NCBI GenBank assembly: GCA_947561395.2
Contig: OX387195.1
Location: 4,539,828 to 4,603,827, forward strand
Reading direction: 5' to 3'
From: Buxus sempervirens
Taxonomy: Eukaryota > Streptophyta > Magnoliopsida > Buxales > Buxaceae
Length of the DNA: 64,000 bases
Part shown: piece by piece, positions 23,489 through 35,676 of the stretch
Layout: every line of letters starts with the position of its first letter
Position numbering within the stretch: position 1 is the stretch's first letter
Notes under the pieces: generated by a model
The model's database searches: none
Seen by the model: only the letters and a program-made list of their open reading frames with translations
What the model was told of the DNA's origin: nothing
Program-made: the position numbers and the translations under genes

Positions 23489-23575
23489 CTTCTTCTTTTT
23501 TTCTTTTTTTTGGTAATAATACATGGATACCTTCTTTTTTGTTTTTTTGGTAAACACATGGATACCTTCTTAAGA
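23440..23575 (+). repeat. Tandem units GGTAATAATACATGGATACC plus T-tract
   Basis: Four units separated by C/T-rich tracts of varying length. Three 66-114 codon frames through it are repeat artefacts. Confidence 0.85.
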
Positions 23576-23799
23576 CATGGCCAAGCTGCTAATCCATTAA
23601 TTACATTGTACCTCCTTCACATAGGATTTGTAGGTGTCACACCACAACTAGCGTATCGATTAGGAGTCGTACACACATCCCTTCCCAAAACAAATGGATT
23701 TTTTTTGCAAACATGGGTTATCTTCAAAGAATTGATTTTCTTGTCAAAAACAAAATTCAAAAAATCTTTAAACTTCCCGAACTGAATTTCCAAATTCAC

Positions 23800-24120
23800 A
23801 AAGAAAGATTTCTTGAATGGCTTTCAAGATTCGCCAACAACACATTTTCCAAAATTCTCATTTCTTTCCTTCATACACGGCATCATTTTCAAACTCGCCA
23901 TTCACGTCATAGTTTCATTGACTTGCCATCCATGGATCAATTCTAAATTTTTCAACTCAACTAACCATCCATGGCACAATCCTCAAAATTTCAAAATGAT
24001 GACACCCAAAGCACAATTTGCAAGATTTTCACAATTACCTCTTATGGCATAGTTTTTAAAGGTTTTTAAACCAATTTGCCAGACATGGCATCCATTTCAA
24101 GATGTTAAAGTCAAGAACAA
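23800..24120 (+). repeat. Degenerate array related to the 48-kb tandem repeats
   Basis: Units such as CACGGCATCATTTTCAAACTCGCCATTCACG (split here for length) and CATCCATGGCACAATCC resemble the 48300-49075 array (GTGCCATCCACGGCACAATC). It lies in the equivalent position downstream of a Tat leader. Confidence 0.55.
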
Positions 24121-24810
24121 AATTTGCAAATATGATATAATAAACATAAATAAGCTTGAAATAATACTCATTAAACATTAATTTGCAAATGGAACACACT
24201 TAAATTGAAACAAAAGGCCAATACAAGTCAATAAAATACAAATACAAATAAATAAAGATAGAAGATACTAACCACATGACTCACATTTGCACAAAGTGTC
24301 TACCAAACTCTATGTCATTATAATTGCTCTCGCTTTGCTCTTGCTGGGATATGATGACCGCACAACATGCTGGGCGTACTACTCCCAGGTCATGGTGCAC
24401 TATATATGGACTCAAACTCCCAAATGTGTCTTTGATTCTCCTCAGTACTGAGATAACTGAACATCCCATACCATGGATAGTGAGGTTTTGATGGTTGTGG
24501 TGGTGGTGGTAGGTACCCGAGCATAGTGTAAGCGAATAGGTCCTCCTCCACCTGTATATGATCCAATTGTATCATATTTGTACCCTTCCCTCCCATATGA
24601 TGGCAACCATAAATGATCTAGGTCCAAGGATCCAACACTGTATCATATGGAATTCACTTGTTCTGCATTCATGGAACCCATCCTTCCTTTTCCTCTCCGC
24701 TAGTATTGCCTCTGTGTCTATGAAGGCTCTATCCTGGCAAGCACCATAGTCTTTATCCTAGGTGGCATGACCAAAAACAAGACTCTCCAATAAAATGCCT
24801 ATAAGAGTTG
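24121..24810 (-). other. Unassigned, possibly downstream tail of the hAT remnant
   Basis: A 68-codon minus ORF (24390-24596, LPPPPQPSKPHYPWYGM) has no firm match. The stretch adjoins, across the SIRE-like element, the acidic Gly/Asp-rich tail at 37580-37765, so it may be the 3' part of the same hAT locus. Confidence 0.3.
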
Positions 24811-25994
24811 TGAAAGAGTAGAGGACTACTCTATAGGTCCACGATCTACAACAATTAAGAATTTAACAATGCGGAAACATACACACAGAGAATTATACGA
24901 GGAAACCTGAATCCAGATCCAGGAAAAACCTCGAGTCTATATGAGGCGACTAACCCTTCAAATTTCCACTATTGAATGAAAATACAATTACAAAGGAGTA
25001 CACACTTAACCTTTACAATTGAACTCACTCAACAGCAATCCACAGCTCGAATCCACGAACTGCAACACAGCTTGAATCCACAAGCTGCAAAGCACGATCA
25101 ATCCAGATCGCAAACAATCACTCAACAGTGATCCATAGTTCGAATCCACGAACTGCAACACAGCTTGAATCCACAAGCTGCAGAACACAATCAATCCAGA
25201 TCGCAACAATCACCTCAGAATCCACTGAGACAATCCAATGCAGTAGGAATCCACCTATGCATCCAACAAAGTCGATCACCAATCCAGGCGATCACACGAC
25301 CAGGTGAAGTTCCGAATTGAAGAAGAATCCTCAACCTTCAATTCTAGACGATCTATCTCAGATCTCCCCCTCACTCGATCACCGACTCTCTAAAGAAGAA
25401 TTGATCGAATCTTGAACACCTCAAGATCCAAAATCAAATTGATCCAAAGAAGAAAGTCATTACTAAAAATTACAGCACGTCTATTTAAAGGAGAAAACTC
25501 AGATCGCGTCGAACGCTGGTGGCGTCGTGGTGCGATCGGGGTAGACGGCTGGAAGCGAACTCAAGTCCCGCTTAGAACATGTTGAATCAGTTAAGGGCGC
25601 GCTGCCAGCGCGCTGCTAGCGCGAGAGAACGCGGCATGTGCACAGCTGATCATAGAATCTTCAATCTTGCTCTGCGCTACCAGCGGCGTGTCGGCGTCGC
25701 CTTACGACGCTAGTGCACGTGCCTTACTTTCAAAGCACTGTTTCACTTATGCGCTGCCAGCGAAGTGGCAGCGGCGTTGTTCCGCGCAAGTGCCTTTACA
25801 AGAGATGCTTTATTTTGACAATCTTTCATTTCATTGAGCTACCAGCGGCGTGGTAGCTGTGTGGCAGCATCGTCTTCTTCTTCTTTACTAAATTCACTGA
25901 ATTTTCATTATTATTCTGCACATCTTGAAGATTATTAGAAGACATAATTTGTCAAACATTTGCCATAAAGGAAGTGTGAGTTTTCACACTTACA
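24811..25994 (-). repeat. 3' LTR of SIRE-like element
   Basis: Minus strand begins TGTAAGTGTGAAAACTCACA, a perfect AAGTGTGA/TCACACTT stem at the tip, and ends CTCTTTCA. The CpG-rich block (CGCTGCCAGCGCGCTGCTAG-type motifs, 25505-25880) lies just upstream of TTTAAATAG at 25491-25499. Confidence 0.93.
25491..25499 (-). promoter_or_regulatory. Candidate TATA box in SIRE-like 3' LTR
   Basis: CTTTAAATAG on the minus strand; the 5' LTR copy is at about 37070-37079. The CpG motif block starts a few bases upstream in transcription sense. Confidence 0.55.
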
Positions 25995-26009
25995 ATCTCC
26001 CCCTTGGCA
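25995..26009 (-). other. Polypurine tract of SIRE-like element
   Basis: TGCCAAGGGGGAGAT on the minus strand abuts the 3' LTR. Extra GGGGGA tracts at about 26212, 26236 and 26363 are further candidate priming sites. Confidence 0.8.
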
Positions 26010-26351
26010 AATGCCTGACAACAACCTTAAAACAATGTTTAATATCAAACTCAGTTAATATTGATTTCCATTTAAGAATTTAAAACTACACTGATAAGGG
26101 AGACACAATGATTTGGGAGAATCCAGAATTTCATTCATTCAAAAAAGATATACATTGTTCCAACATATATACATATATCCAACCAAATACATACAACCAA
26201 CCAACAGAAAACTTCCCCCACAAACCCACAAAAAAACTCCCCCACAAACCAACTTTCAGAAACTACTAAAAACAACATAACAACAACATAAAGAAGAAAA
26301 AGAAAAAAAAAATAACAACAAGCAGCAAGCAGCAACAACCCAGCAGAATCA

Positions 26352-27612
26352 TCATCCAAAAAACTCCCCCTTTCTGGAAGGTGGTTTTGGTTCCCAAGTC
26401 CTTGAGTAATGCTTGTACGCGTCTTGGGACCGAGAGTGCAGCCAACGGAGTTTGTGATCCATCTCCAGTTGAGTTCTTCGAATGCTGCTCAGAAAATGAT
26501 CAGCTTCGTTTTGCATTTGTTGCTGAGCAGCAACATCCCTCTGGACCTCTCCACAGGCAAAGTCAACATCCTTTTCCAGCTTAGCCAGCTTCTCTTGGGC
26601 TTCTGATTTGAACATCAGCACTGAAAGCCTCCTGGGAGGCTTGCATCGAATTTAACTTATCCAGGATGGCCATTGCATCAACACTGGACACAGAGGTATG
26701 AGAAGAGGAAGGCTCCGAAGAAGCCAACCGAAAAGGATTAGCCCTTTTGCTACGGGTAAGAGTGGAAGCATCAATGGGAGGTTTGGGGTGAAGAATCATT
26801 TCCACAGGATCAGGGAGTACCCCCTGGTGAATGCATAAGTATGTGATGAAAATCCCAAATGGGAGAGCAGCAGTCTTGGATTTTAAATTCCGAGACTGGA
26901 GGATCTGATTGAATATGAGAGAAGGAAGACAAACACTGTCTCTGTTCCAGAGGGCATGAAGAAGTCTTGCCCGAGAGTGAGAGATCTCCGAGTGATGATC
27001 AGAGGGAACAACAGACGCACAAACAAACAGATTCAAGATCCGAAGAAGATCTTGGAGTGAGCCATGAGGCATATAGTTGGGCTTATTCTTTATGGAAGTG
27101 GGAGCACCCTGAACAATCAGAGAAGGAATGATTGAATCCATAGGAGGATCAGAATGAGTAGCAAGAAAATCAAAGGAGGGAGAATCAACAATGGGTAGTT
27201 CAAGCAGAGAGGAGATAAGTTCTTTCGAGAAGTCGAAAGAGATACCTCAGACATAGGCTTTAACAAAGCCTTGATTAGCAAGATGGAGATGGTGGAGGTT
27301 CGAATAGAACTCTCGAACCAGGACAGGATAAGCAAATCCACTTATCAAAGCAAATTTCTTCCATCCATTGTCCGAAAACAAGGAGAAGAGAGGAGAATCA
27401 GTGAAAGAGTCAAGATTTATGACCCTTTCCAAGAGGAGTGGCCTATGCTTGAAAAACTCATTAAAATCAGATAAACCATTTCCTACGAATGGTTCAGAGG
27501 AATGAGATGGAGATGGGGGTCTCACAGGAGGAGACGAGACAACAGGAGAGGTTCTTACTAGAGGGGAGGAGGTGGTAGGAGATTCAGTTCTAGACTTTTT
27601 CTTGGGTGGCAT
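26352..27612 (-). pseudogene. Env-position ORF of SIRE-like element (putative plant transposon protein domain), broken
   Basis: ATG at 27612 (MPPKKKSRTESPTTSSP) opens a Ser/Pro-rich start, then a domain with FNEFFKHRPLLLERVINLD, GWKKFALISG and FYSNLHHLHL. This resembles the putative plant transposon protein family seen after pol in SIRE/Maximus elements. An in-frame TGA interrupts it at 27247-27249 and the frame resumes at once. A one-base shift near 26600-26660 moves the C-terminal coiled-coil part (EAQEKLAKLEKDVDF) to another frame; it ends at 26352. No signal peptide or clear membrane segment is seen in the intact parts, so an envelope role is not supported. Confidence 0.75.
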
Positions 27613-27663
27613 GATGAGAATACAGAAGAAAATAGAAGAGAAGATAGAACACAGACAAAGCAC

Positions 27664-28856
27664 GAGAAAGCCCTAATGGCAGAACAATCTAACAAGCCCT
27701 AATACAGAAGACGAGAGTAGAGCACAGCAATAGGAAGAAGAAATTGAAGAAGGAAGACGAAGACAGTAAAAAAAATTTTACTTGAATAGTGGACAGGGAG
27801 ATGGAAGGTGAAAATGACAGCAACGAAGGAGCACGACGCGAGAAGCGAGAGGAACCGCAGACAAGTGAAAAAGAGCAGGGGTAAAAAGTGAAAACGATTT
27901 CACCTTTTTATAGACAAACAGAATACGCTGCCAGCGAGCATCCAGCGACGTATAACAGGGCATGTGCCAAAGCAAGATAGAATGGAGAAGGCTACATGCA
28001 TGCTTCTAGCGATGTAGAAGGTGCACATGCACACTCAATAAAAAACACAGTCACAAGGCAAAAATTTATAAAAGGAGTTTGAACTATTATTCATGACAAA
28101 CTCATACATCAAAACACAAAGCTAAGATTTTAACTAAACTAAAAATCATCCAGATAATCAACTTATTCAATCCAAGAAGTACTTATCACAAAACTTATCT
28201 TGAAGAACCTATCTAAGTTAATTCAGATGTGGTACATTTCATATCAAAGAGCAAAATTTCCTTCATGGTTTCTCATACTATAAATTTTCTTCAAGATATT
28301 GAGCACATATGCATATTAATGAATCAATGCTTGTGTAGAATGAACAACATTTTTGACTTTCACACTTTATACATATGAAAGGTTATTTCAGTGTAATCAT
28401 ACTTGGAAAGTATAGACATACCCCAAACTTCATTTTGGTGGCTTTCGCACATCAGAGATAGGTAGCATTTTCTGATCTCTTTTTCTTTTCTTTTTGAAGA
28501 AGGCATTGACCCTTAAAAAACCTGAGTTTACAGTTCATTCCAAGAATATACCTTCTTTCTCTTTTTCTTTTTGAGAATTACAGTGGCTTTCACTCTAATC
28601 TCTATGGCAGCCATTTCCAAAACTTTTCTTTTCATAAAGGTGATAACCTATAGACCCCAAGCTTTAACACACAATAAGCTTCAATACGCAAAGGTGTTTA
28701 AGACAAAATTGATGGTTAAAGATAAGACATTTCTGTCAATATGCATAGACTCAAGCTTCCTGAATACAGATTTTAATAACAAGAATACATAAATTCATTT
28801 TGAACAGACATGTAAATCATTTTACATCAAAATTAACTCAAAACAGAACCTGATTT
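27664..28856 (-). other. Non-coding spacer between pol and env-position ORF
   Basis: No supported gene. AT-rich with T-runs; GAGTTTACAGTTCATTCC (28522-28540) matches a segment in the 3' region of the gag-only element. It may carry splice or subgenomic promoter signals for the downstream ORF, but none is obvious. Confidence 0.5.
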
Positions 28857-30770
28857 TCAGTTTTGAGAGCATACTCCTAGGGATTTCCTAAGAGTTTCAA
28901 ATCTGTTCTGATCTAAAGGTTTAGTAAAAATGTCAGCCAACTGTTTTTCAGTAGATATATATTCAATCATAACAGTTTTGTCTTCAATAAACTCTCTTAT
29001 AAAGTGATGCCTGATGTCTATATGTTTAGTCCTTGAGTGTTGAACAGGACTCTTGGAGATATTTATGGCACTTTGATTGTCACAGAAGAGAATCATTTGG
29101 TCCTGATCTAAGCCATAATCAGATAGCATTTGTTTCATCCAAATTAGTTGAGTACAACTGCTTCTTGCAGCAATGTACTCTGCTTCAGCTATACTCAGTG
29201 AAACTGAGTTTTGCTTTTTGCTTAACCAAGCAATGAGATTATTACCCATATAAAAGCAACCACCAGAGGTGCTTTTTCTATCATCCATACACCCAGCCCA
29301 ATCTGCATCAGTGTATCCAGTAAGATATGGGTTAGTCTCTTTGGAGAACCAAATTCCCAGATCAACAGTTCCATTTACATATTTTATTATCCTTTTCACA
29401 GCATTTATATGAGATTCTTTAGGATTAGCCTGATATCTAGCACAAACTCCAACACTAAAGCTTATATCAGGTCTACTTGCTGTTAAGTACAGAAGACTTC
29501 CAATCATCCCTCTGTACAAGGTAGGGTCTATATCCTTACCAGATTCATCTTTTCCAAGCTTTAAGCTAGTACTCATAGGAGTCCTAGCATGTTTTGCATG
29601 AGTTAAACTGAATCTCTTGACTAGATTTCTATCATATTTTGCTTGAGAGAAAAAAATCCCTTGTTGAGATTGATAAATCTGAAGTCCTAAGAAAAAATTC
29701 AGTTCACCCATCATACTCATCTCAAATTCACTCTTCATTAAGTCTCCAAAAGAGTGAGCATGATTTTCAGAAGTAGATCCAAACACTATGTCATCAACAT
29801 AGATTTGAGCAATTAAAATATGCTTGGACTCTCTTTGAATAAACAGAGTTTTATCTACATTTCCTCTCATAAAACCAGATTCCAGTAAAAAAGAGGTGAG
29901 TCTCTCATACCAAGCTCTAGGAGCTTGTTTGAGTCCATACAAGGCTTTGTTCAGCTTATAAACATATTTAGGATGATTTGTGTCCTCAAATCCTTTAGGT
30001 TGCTCTACATAGACCTCTTCATTCAGATATCCATTCAAGAATGCACTCTTAACATCCATTTGAAACAGTTTAAACTTTAAGTAGCATGCAATAGACAAAA
30101 GTAATCTGATTGATTCTAACCTAGCTACAGGAGCAAAGGTTTCATCAAAATCTATTCCTTCTACTTGGGTGTATCCTTGAGCAACAAGCCTAGCTTTATT
30201 TCTGGTTACTATCCCATTCTCATCAGATTTGTTCTTAAAAATCCATTTGGTTCCTATCACATTCAGATCAGAGGGTCTTTCAACCAATTCCCATACATTA
30301 TTTCTAGTAAATTGGTTTAGTTCTTCATGTATAGCATTTAACCAAGATTCATCTAACAAGGCATCTTTATAAGATTTTGGCTCAAATTGAGATAGATAAG
30401 AAGAAAATCTTACCTCATTATGTAATTGATGTCTTGTTCTTACTCCATCTGAAATATTCCCAACAATTTGCTCAGTTGGGTGATCTTTGAGAGTTTTTGT
30501 CAGAGGAACAATTTCATTGCTTGAGGAAGCATCTCTGACTTCATCCTCTTCATCTACAACCTGCAAGAATTCACAGTCAATTCCTTCATCATCTATTAAC
30601 ACATTAATAGATTCCATTACAACAGATTTTTGCAAGTTAAAAACTCTGTATGCTCTACTAGAAGAAGAATATCCTAGAAAGATTCCTTCATCACTTCTAG
30701 AATCAAATTTTCCTAGATTTTCTCTGTCCCTTAGGATATAGCATTTACTTCCAAAGACTAAAATATTTCA
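28857..30770 (-). pseudogene. pol: Copia reverse transcriptase and RNase H (pol C-terminal part)
   Basis: After a frameshift near 30770 the frame is open to the stop at 28857. Order: VFGSKCYIL and [10 protein letters not shown] linker, then RVT_2 ([14 protein letters not shown], [25 protein letters not shown]), the catalytic YVDDIVFGS at about 29784-29810, then [27 protein letters not shown], and RNase H ([35 protein letters not shown]). End motif [12 protein letters not shown] and ADIFTKPL is typical of copia. The catalytic residues are all present. It would copy the RNA inside particles if expressed in frame. Confidence 0.92.
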
Positions 30771-31470
30771 AGTTTGGCTGTTTTCCTTTCCAAATTTCAT
30801 AAGGAGTTTGTTTCCACCCAGATCTGACATATACTCTGTTACTTATATAACAGGCAGTATTTATTGCTTCAGCCCAGAATTTTGTTGACACTTTCTTGGC
30901 TATCATCATGGTTCTAGCCATTTCTTGCAAAACTCTGTTTTTCCTTTCTACAACTCCATTTTGCTGTGGAGTTTTAGGAGCAGAAAATTCATGTTTAATT
31001 CCTTGTTCTTCACAGAATTTGGAAAACATCTGATTTTCAAATTCTGTCCCATGATCAGATCTTATTCTAACAATTCTCCCTATTTGCAAGTTCTTTTCAA
31101 CTTGAATTTGACAGCACAATTGTTTAAAACAATCAAAACATTCAGATTTTTCTCTTAGAAAATTTACCCAGGTGTATCTACTGTAGTCATCTACAGCAAC
31201 AAAAATATACCTCTTTCCTCCAAGACTTTCAGTCTTTGTAGGTCCCATCAAGTCCATATGAATCAGTTCTAATGGTCTAGAGGTTCCTACAATGTTGGTT
31301 TTCTTGTGTGTGGCTTTGATTTGCTTTCCTTGATTGCAAGGACCACACATTCCTTTCTTTTTATTGTTCCCAAACTTGGGAATTCCTCTAACCAATTCAG
31401 ACTTAGAGATTTTTTGACAAATCTCTATAGTTAATGTGACCAAGTCTTCTATGCCACAAATCAATTTCAT
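30745..31470 (-). pseudogene. pol: Copia integrase part of SIRE-like pol
   Basis: The frame contains the tail of the zinc-binding domain (CGPCNQGKQ), then the core: HMDLMGP (first Asp), VAVDDYSRYTWV, RSDHGTEFEN (second Asp), and PQQNGVVERKN (catalytic Glu), followed by FWAEAINTACYISNR. This is the D,D-35-E triad of copia integrase. It is offset by one base from both the protease part (shift in an A-run near 31410) and the RT part (shift near 30770). Both breaks look like single small indels. Confidence 0.92.
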
Positions 31471-32151
31471 TACATACAGAAGATTTTAAAGATTTTTCAT
31501 TGTTTCCAATAATTCCATAACAATTGTCACTTGTTCTTACACCTATAAGAACAGTTCTACCAGAATTATCCAAAATTTTACATTCTTTTCTGGTAAAATT
31601 TACAAACAATCTTGAATCACATAACTGGCTAATACTGATTAAGTTTGCCTTCAAACCAGAGACAAATAAAACATTTTTTAGACAAACTCCATTAGGACCA
31701 GTTACTGTTCTTCTACCTTTGACTTGAGAAGTGCTTCCATCACCAAATGTTACACTTCCACCAAAATATTCTTCAAAGGTACTAAACATAGACTTATGTC
31801 CACACATATGTCTTGAACAACCACTATCCAAGTACCACATGTTGACATCATGAGCTTTCAAAGCTACATGAACCACATTTGCAACTAAGGAATCTTTTCT
31901 AACCCAAATCTGTTTTTCATGAGTTTTCTGAGAAGTTCCTTCATCAACAATTTTAGATTTTGAAGGAAGTTTCTTTGACAGATTTGTAACTTCCTTATTT
32001 AATGATTCAGTCAATTTCAATAAGGAATCAAATCTGTTATATAAATCCAAGGACTGACTTTGATTTACTTTCCTCTTACTGTCAAAATCTCCCTTGGGAA
32101 AACCATGCAAAACATAACACTTTGGTCTTATATGACCCTTTTTATTGCAAT
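31403..32151 (-). pseudogene. pol: Second zinc knuckle end, protease and GAG-pre-integrase of SIRE-like pol
   Basis: Starting at the solo LTR border, CHHCNKKGHIRPKC completes the second CCHC knuckle. Then come IWVRKDSL, the protease active site WYLDSGCSRHMCG (about 31830), FGDGSTSQVKGRRTV, and LISISQLCDS. GAG-pre-integrase follows with DLWHRRLGHINYRDL. The frame ends early at 31403 because of a one-base change in an A-run; the next part continues in the frame of 31470. The first half of the knuckle codon group lies on the far side of the solo LTR. Confidence 0.9.
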
Positions 32152-32156
32152 GATGG

Positions 32157-34679
32157 TGTAAGACCCTGAATTTTGTGAGTATTTATTTGTTTATTTAGTT
32201 ATTTATTCTGATGTATAAACTGTGTTTATCAGGTTATTTTGTGGTTTGAGGGCTTAGCCCATACTCATATGTACAGGCGTTATATAGCCATTTTTCCGAA
32301 AAATCGTAGTATTATCATTGGTATTATTAAGGTGTAGTTATGTGGTTATTAACACGAATAGATGCTTAACATGTAGTATCTTCGGTGGGCGAGCATGCAT
32401 AGGATCAAGGAAATGGGAGAGTATTCGAGCGAGTATGTAACAAGTGAGTGGACTAAAATGGAAAGTAGGGTTCGGGTTTATGAGAATACGCTTAGCATAA
32501 TTTCGGAAACATTTTCGTTAACTCTGGACATAAGGAGAATTGGCGATTTCGGCTGGAGGGCGACTAGGGCTTCCGTTCGTGAAGAACCATATATCGCAAG
32601 TGCTGGAAGAAGGAGTTCGGAGCTGAAGTTCCTTGGGTTATTTCTCTCTGCTCGAGAAGATTAGTTTCGATAGATTTTTCATTCGCGCGCGTGGCCGAGA
32701 GGTGATCGGCCGGGGTTTTATCATTCGGGAATAAGCACACTCAGGTGAGTAGCACTGTTTTACAACTGGGTTTTGTGTTTTGTGTTTTCTCGAGCTTATT
32801 CTGATGCATGGTTTGTATATTAAGTGATAGTATGATGTTTTCTGGTTTTGCTGGTTTTTCGGAAAGTTACATGAACAAAGTCTCCGGATTGAAGTTTTAA
32901 TTGAAAATGAAAGTGTTTAGATTAATTTCAAATATGGTTGGGAAGTCTTCTGGGAGTATTAGGAGTGTACTGGAGTAGTTACAAACCTTCACAAACCGGC
33001 CAGTCATGTAGATCTCAAAATAACAGAGAAATGAAAACCACAAGGGGTATCCGCTCACCTCGCGCTCACCGGCGTTCACCTCGGAGGTAGGCGCCCCGTT
33101 AAAAATGACCTACCGCCAATCCCGCGCCCATCTCGCGCTCATCTCGCGCGAAGTAGAAAACAAGGCGCCCATCTCGCGCTCATCTCGCGCGAAGTAGAAA
33201 ACAAGGCGCCCATCTCGCGCGAATCTCGCACCCACCTCACGCCCATCTCGCGCTCATCTCGCGCTCACCTAGCGTCGGGTGAGCGGCAGGTCGATTTTGC
33301 CCGTTTTCTTCACCGCCGACCGGCGCTCACCTCGCGCCCACCTCGATAGATGAGCGGCAGACCTATTTTGCTTACCGAAATGGAATTTCTGATTTGACCA
33401 AGAGTATTTGCACTTCTTAGGGGTTAAACCACTTCACTATTCACTTGGTTAGGAACCTGGGAAACCATTTTGCCTATGAAATTAATAGAGGAAAAATTTG
33501 TGAACCTCTTAAGAGTTTTTAAGTTGGGTTTAGGTTACTTATGAGTATTGTGCCGGACACCAAACTAGTAAGAGTTACCAGTTACTTTTCCTTGTTCTAT
33601 ACACTGTTTTGATTGAGAAGTTCTTGTATTTCTGGTTTCACTTGTTGGAAACTTTATACGTATTGAAAGGTTTTCTTTGGTATGAATGGATTGAGTTTTA
33701 CTTTCATATGACTTGTGTTACGGAAATGAGAAATTACTGAATGTACTTGAGGTACTGCTTGGTCCAGAGGGACAGGTGATGAATTGTGATGAGTAATTAC
33801 ATGATGTGGAAATGAATGGTTTGTTTTGATATTGAAATCGAGATTATACGATGTTTACTGTTTTGGTCTAGCTTGTCCTGGATCCAGATGTTTAAGCTTA
33901 GTAATGTGATGTTATTGTTGGTTGTTGGAATTGCATGGCCTTGTGTGTTGCCACGACCGGTGTAGAGCAGGCAGAAACCCTGAGTAGGCCTGGTTGTCAA
34001 TGCAGAAACCCGGGGAGTAGGCCTGCATTGGATGACGAAACCCTGAGTAGGCCGTCATTTCAGAGTATCCGAAACCCTGAGTAGGCCGGAACTGTGTACA
34101 TGGAGGTGTGGAGTGTCTACTTGGCATGTTTAATTTATCAACCAAACGATAGTCATGACATTGACCAATCGATGTGTTATTGTACTTAACTGAGATGTGA
34201 TTTGTTTGATTTGAACTTGGGAAATTGATGTTGGCTGTTTAAACGTATTGTAGTGTTGTCGATGCACAGTTTTAAAATGTGATTCAACTATTTCTGCATG
34301 CATGTGCTACTCGCTGAGATATTCGTATCTCACTATGTTGTTGTTCTATTTTTTCAGATACTCGTGGTGAGGCGATTACTGGGGTAGATCCTGCTGAGGC
34401 ATATAGGGAGGAAGACTACTATTACCTTCCTTAGACTTGTAGGTTATCTGTTCCGAATTTGAGAACTTGAATTAATTGAGATGTATTAAAGTAATTGGGG
34501 ATGAACCATATGATTTCAGTTCAGTTTAAATGTTACAATTTTGCATAAATGGAAATGTGCACTCTGTTAAGTTGTAGATGTATGATTATCCAGCGATCAT
34601 AAATTGATTAACGATCCTTGCCTAACCTCCGTGAGACGTGTTATATCTTTAATGAACAACACGGATCCGGGGCGTTACA
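32157..34679 (+). mobile_element. Tekay-like solo LTR nested in SIRE-like element, TSD GATGG
   Basis: GATGG at 32152-32156 and 34680-34684 flanks a complete LTR from TGTAAGACCC to GGGGCGTTACA, 2523 bp, inverted relative to and nearly identical with 996-3476. There is no primer site or coding sequence, so it is a product of LTR-LTR recombination. One 41-bp duplication (33129-33169 repeated at 33170-33210) accounts for most of the length difference. Confidence 0.95.
33050..33355 (+). repeat. CpG-rich motif block of the solo LTR
   Basis: Reiterated CTCGCGCTCATCTCGCGC units; counterpart of 2326-2580. Confidence 0.75.
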
Positions 34680-34684
34680 GATGG

Positions 34685-35676
34685 CACACAGGTATGAATC
34701 TATATTCAGAAGAATCAAAATTTCCAGATTTGACAGTATTTCTAAACTGTACAGATTTAGATTTCTCAGATTTTGAAGATTTACCTGTTGAGCTTACTTC
34801 TCCAGCAGAATTTTTCTATGAAGATTCCTTATTTTGATTACTTACACTCATTCTCTTTTCAGCAGAATTTGAGCTTTCAGGAACTTCCTTTGAAGTTGAT
34901 TCCTCATCAATTTGATGATTTCCTGCAGAAGAATTTGAAGCATTAGATTTAATTGAATTTGAAACTTTCTCAAGTTCAATCACTTTACCTTGAAGTGCAG
35001 AAATCTGAGCTTCCTTTTCTTTTAATTTTTCAGTTTTTTTAGTCTAAGAAGTTACCAGAGAATTTTCTTTGGCATGTCTTTCAAGTAACTTCTTGTTTAT
35101 TGAATCTATTTCTGCAAGAGCTTTATTTTTCTCTGTTTCTGATTCCTTCAATTTTTTACTCAGTTTCTTAACTTTCTTCTGAGCTCTATTGAATTCCTTG
35201 TAAAGCTGATTGTATGCTTCTTGTAATTCTTCTTCATCATCTGATAAAGTTTCTTTATTATCTCCTGCAATTCCAGAGATTGAACTACCCGAAGAAGATG
35301 AGTAAAAGGAATTGAAAGCAGTAAAATTAGCAGAAATATCCTCATCTGATTGTGAAGAATTATCAGTATTACTGTCATCCCAAGTAACCTGATAATTTGT
35401 CTTTTTCTTTTTATCCTTTGAGGGACAATCAGAAGCAACATGTCCAAATCCTCTACATTTGTAACATTGAACTTCATCATTCTGAGAAAATTTCTTCTCC
35501 TTTCTTAGATCAGAAATTTTCTTATCAGATCTCCTATTAGATCTGTCCATGGATGAGGAAGGATTGGATTGTCTCTTTTTAAACATTCTCTTAAACTTTT
35601 TAGCTAAGAGAACTAATTCATCCATATCTACATCAGAATTATCTGATTCTTCATTATTTACAGATTTTAGAACTAT
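34685..35676 (-). pseudogene. gag: Gag C-terminal half of SIRE-like element (first knuckle and coiled coil)
   Basis: The frame continues from the N-terminal half after an in-frame TGA at 35677-35679. MDELVLLAKKFKRMFKKRQ is a basic segment, CYKCRGFGHVASDC is the first CCHC knuckle, then acidic DDSNTDNSSQSDED and a Lys/Glu coiled coil (FNRAQKKVKKLSKKLKESE). An in-frame TAG at 35044-35046 and another near 34834 interrupt it. It ends at the solo LTR inside the second knuckle (CHH...). Order matches the intact gag at 17520-19313. Confidence 0.85.
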
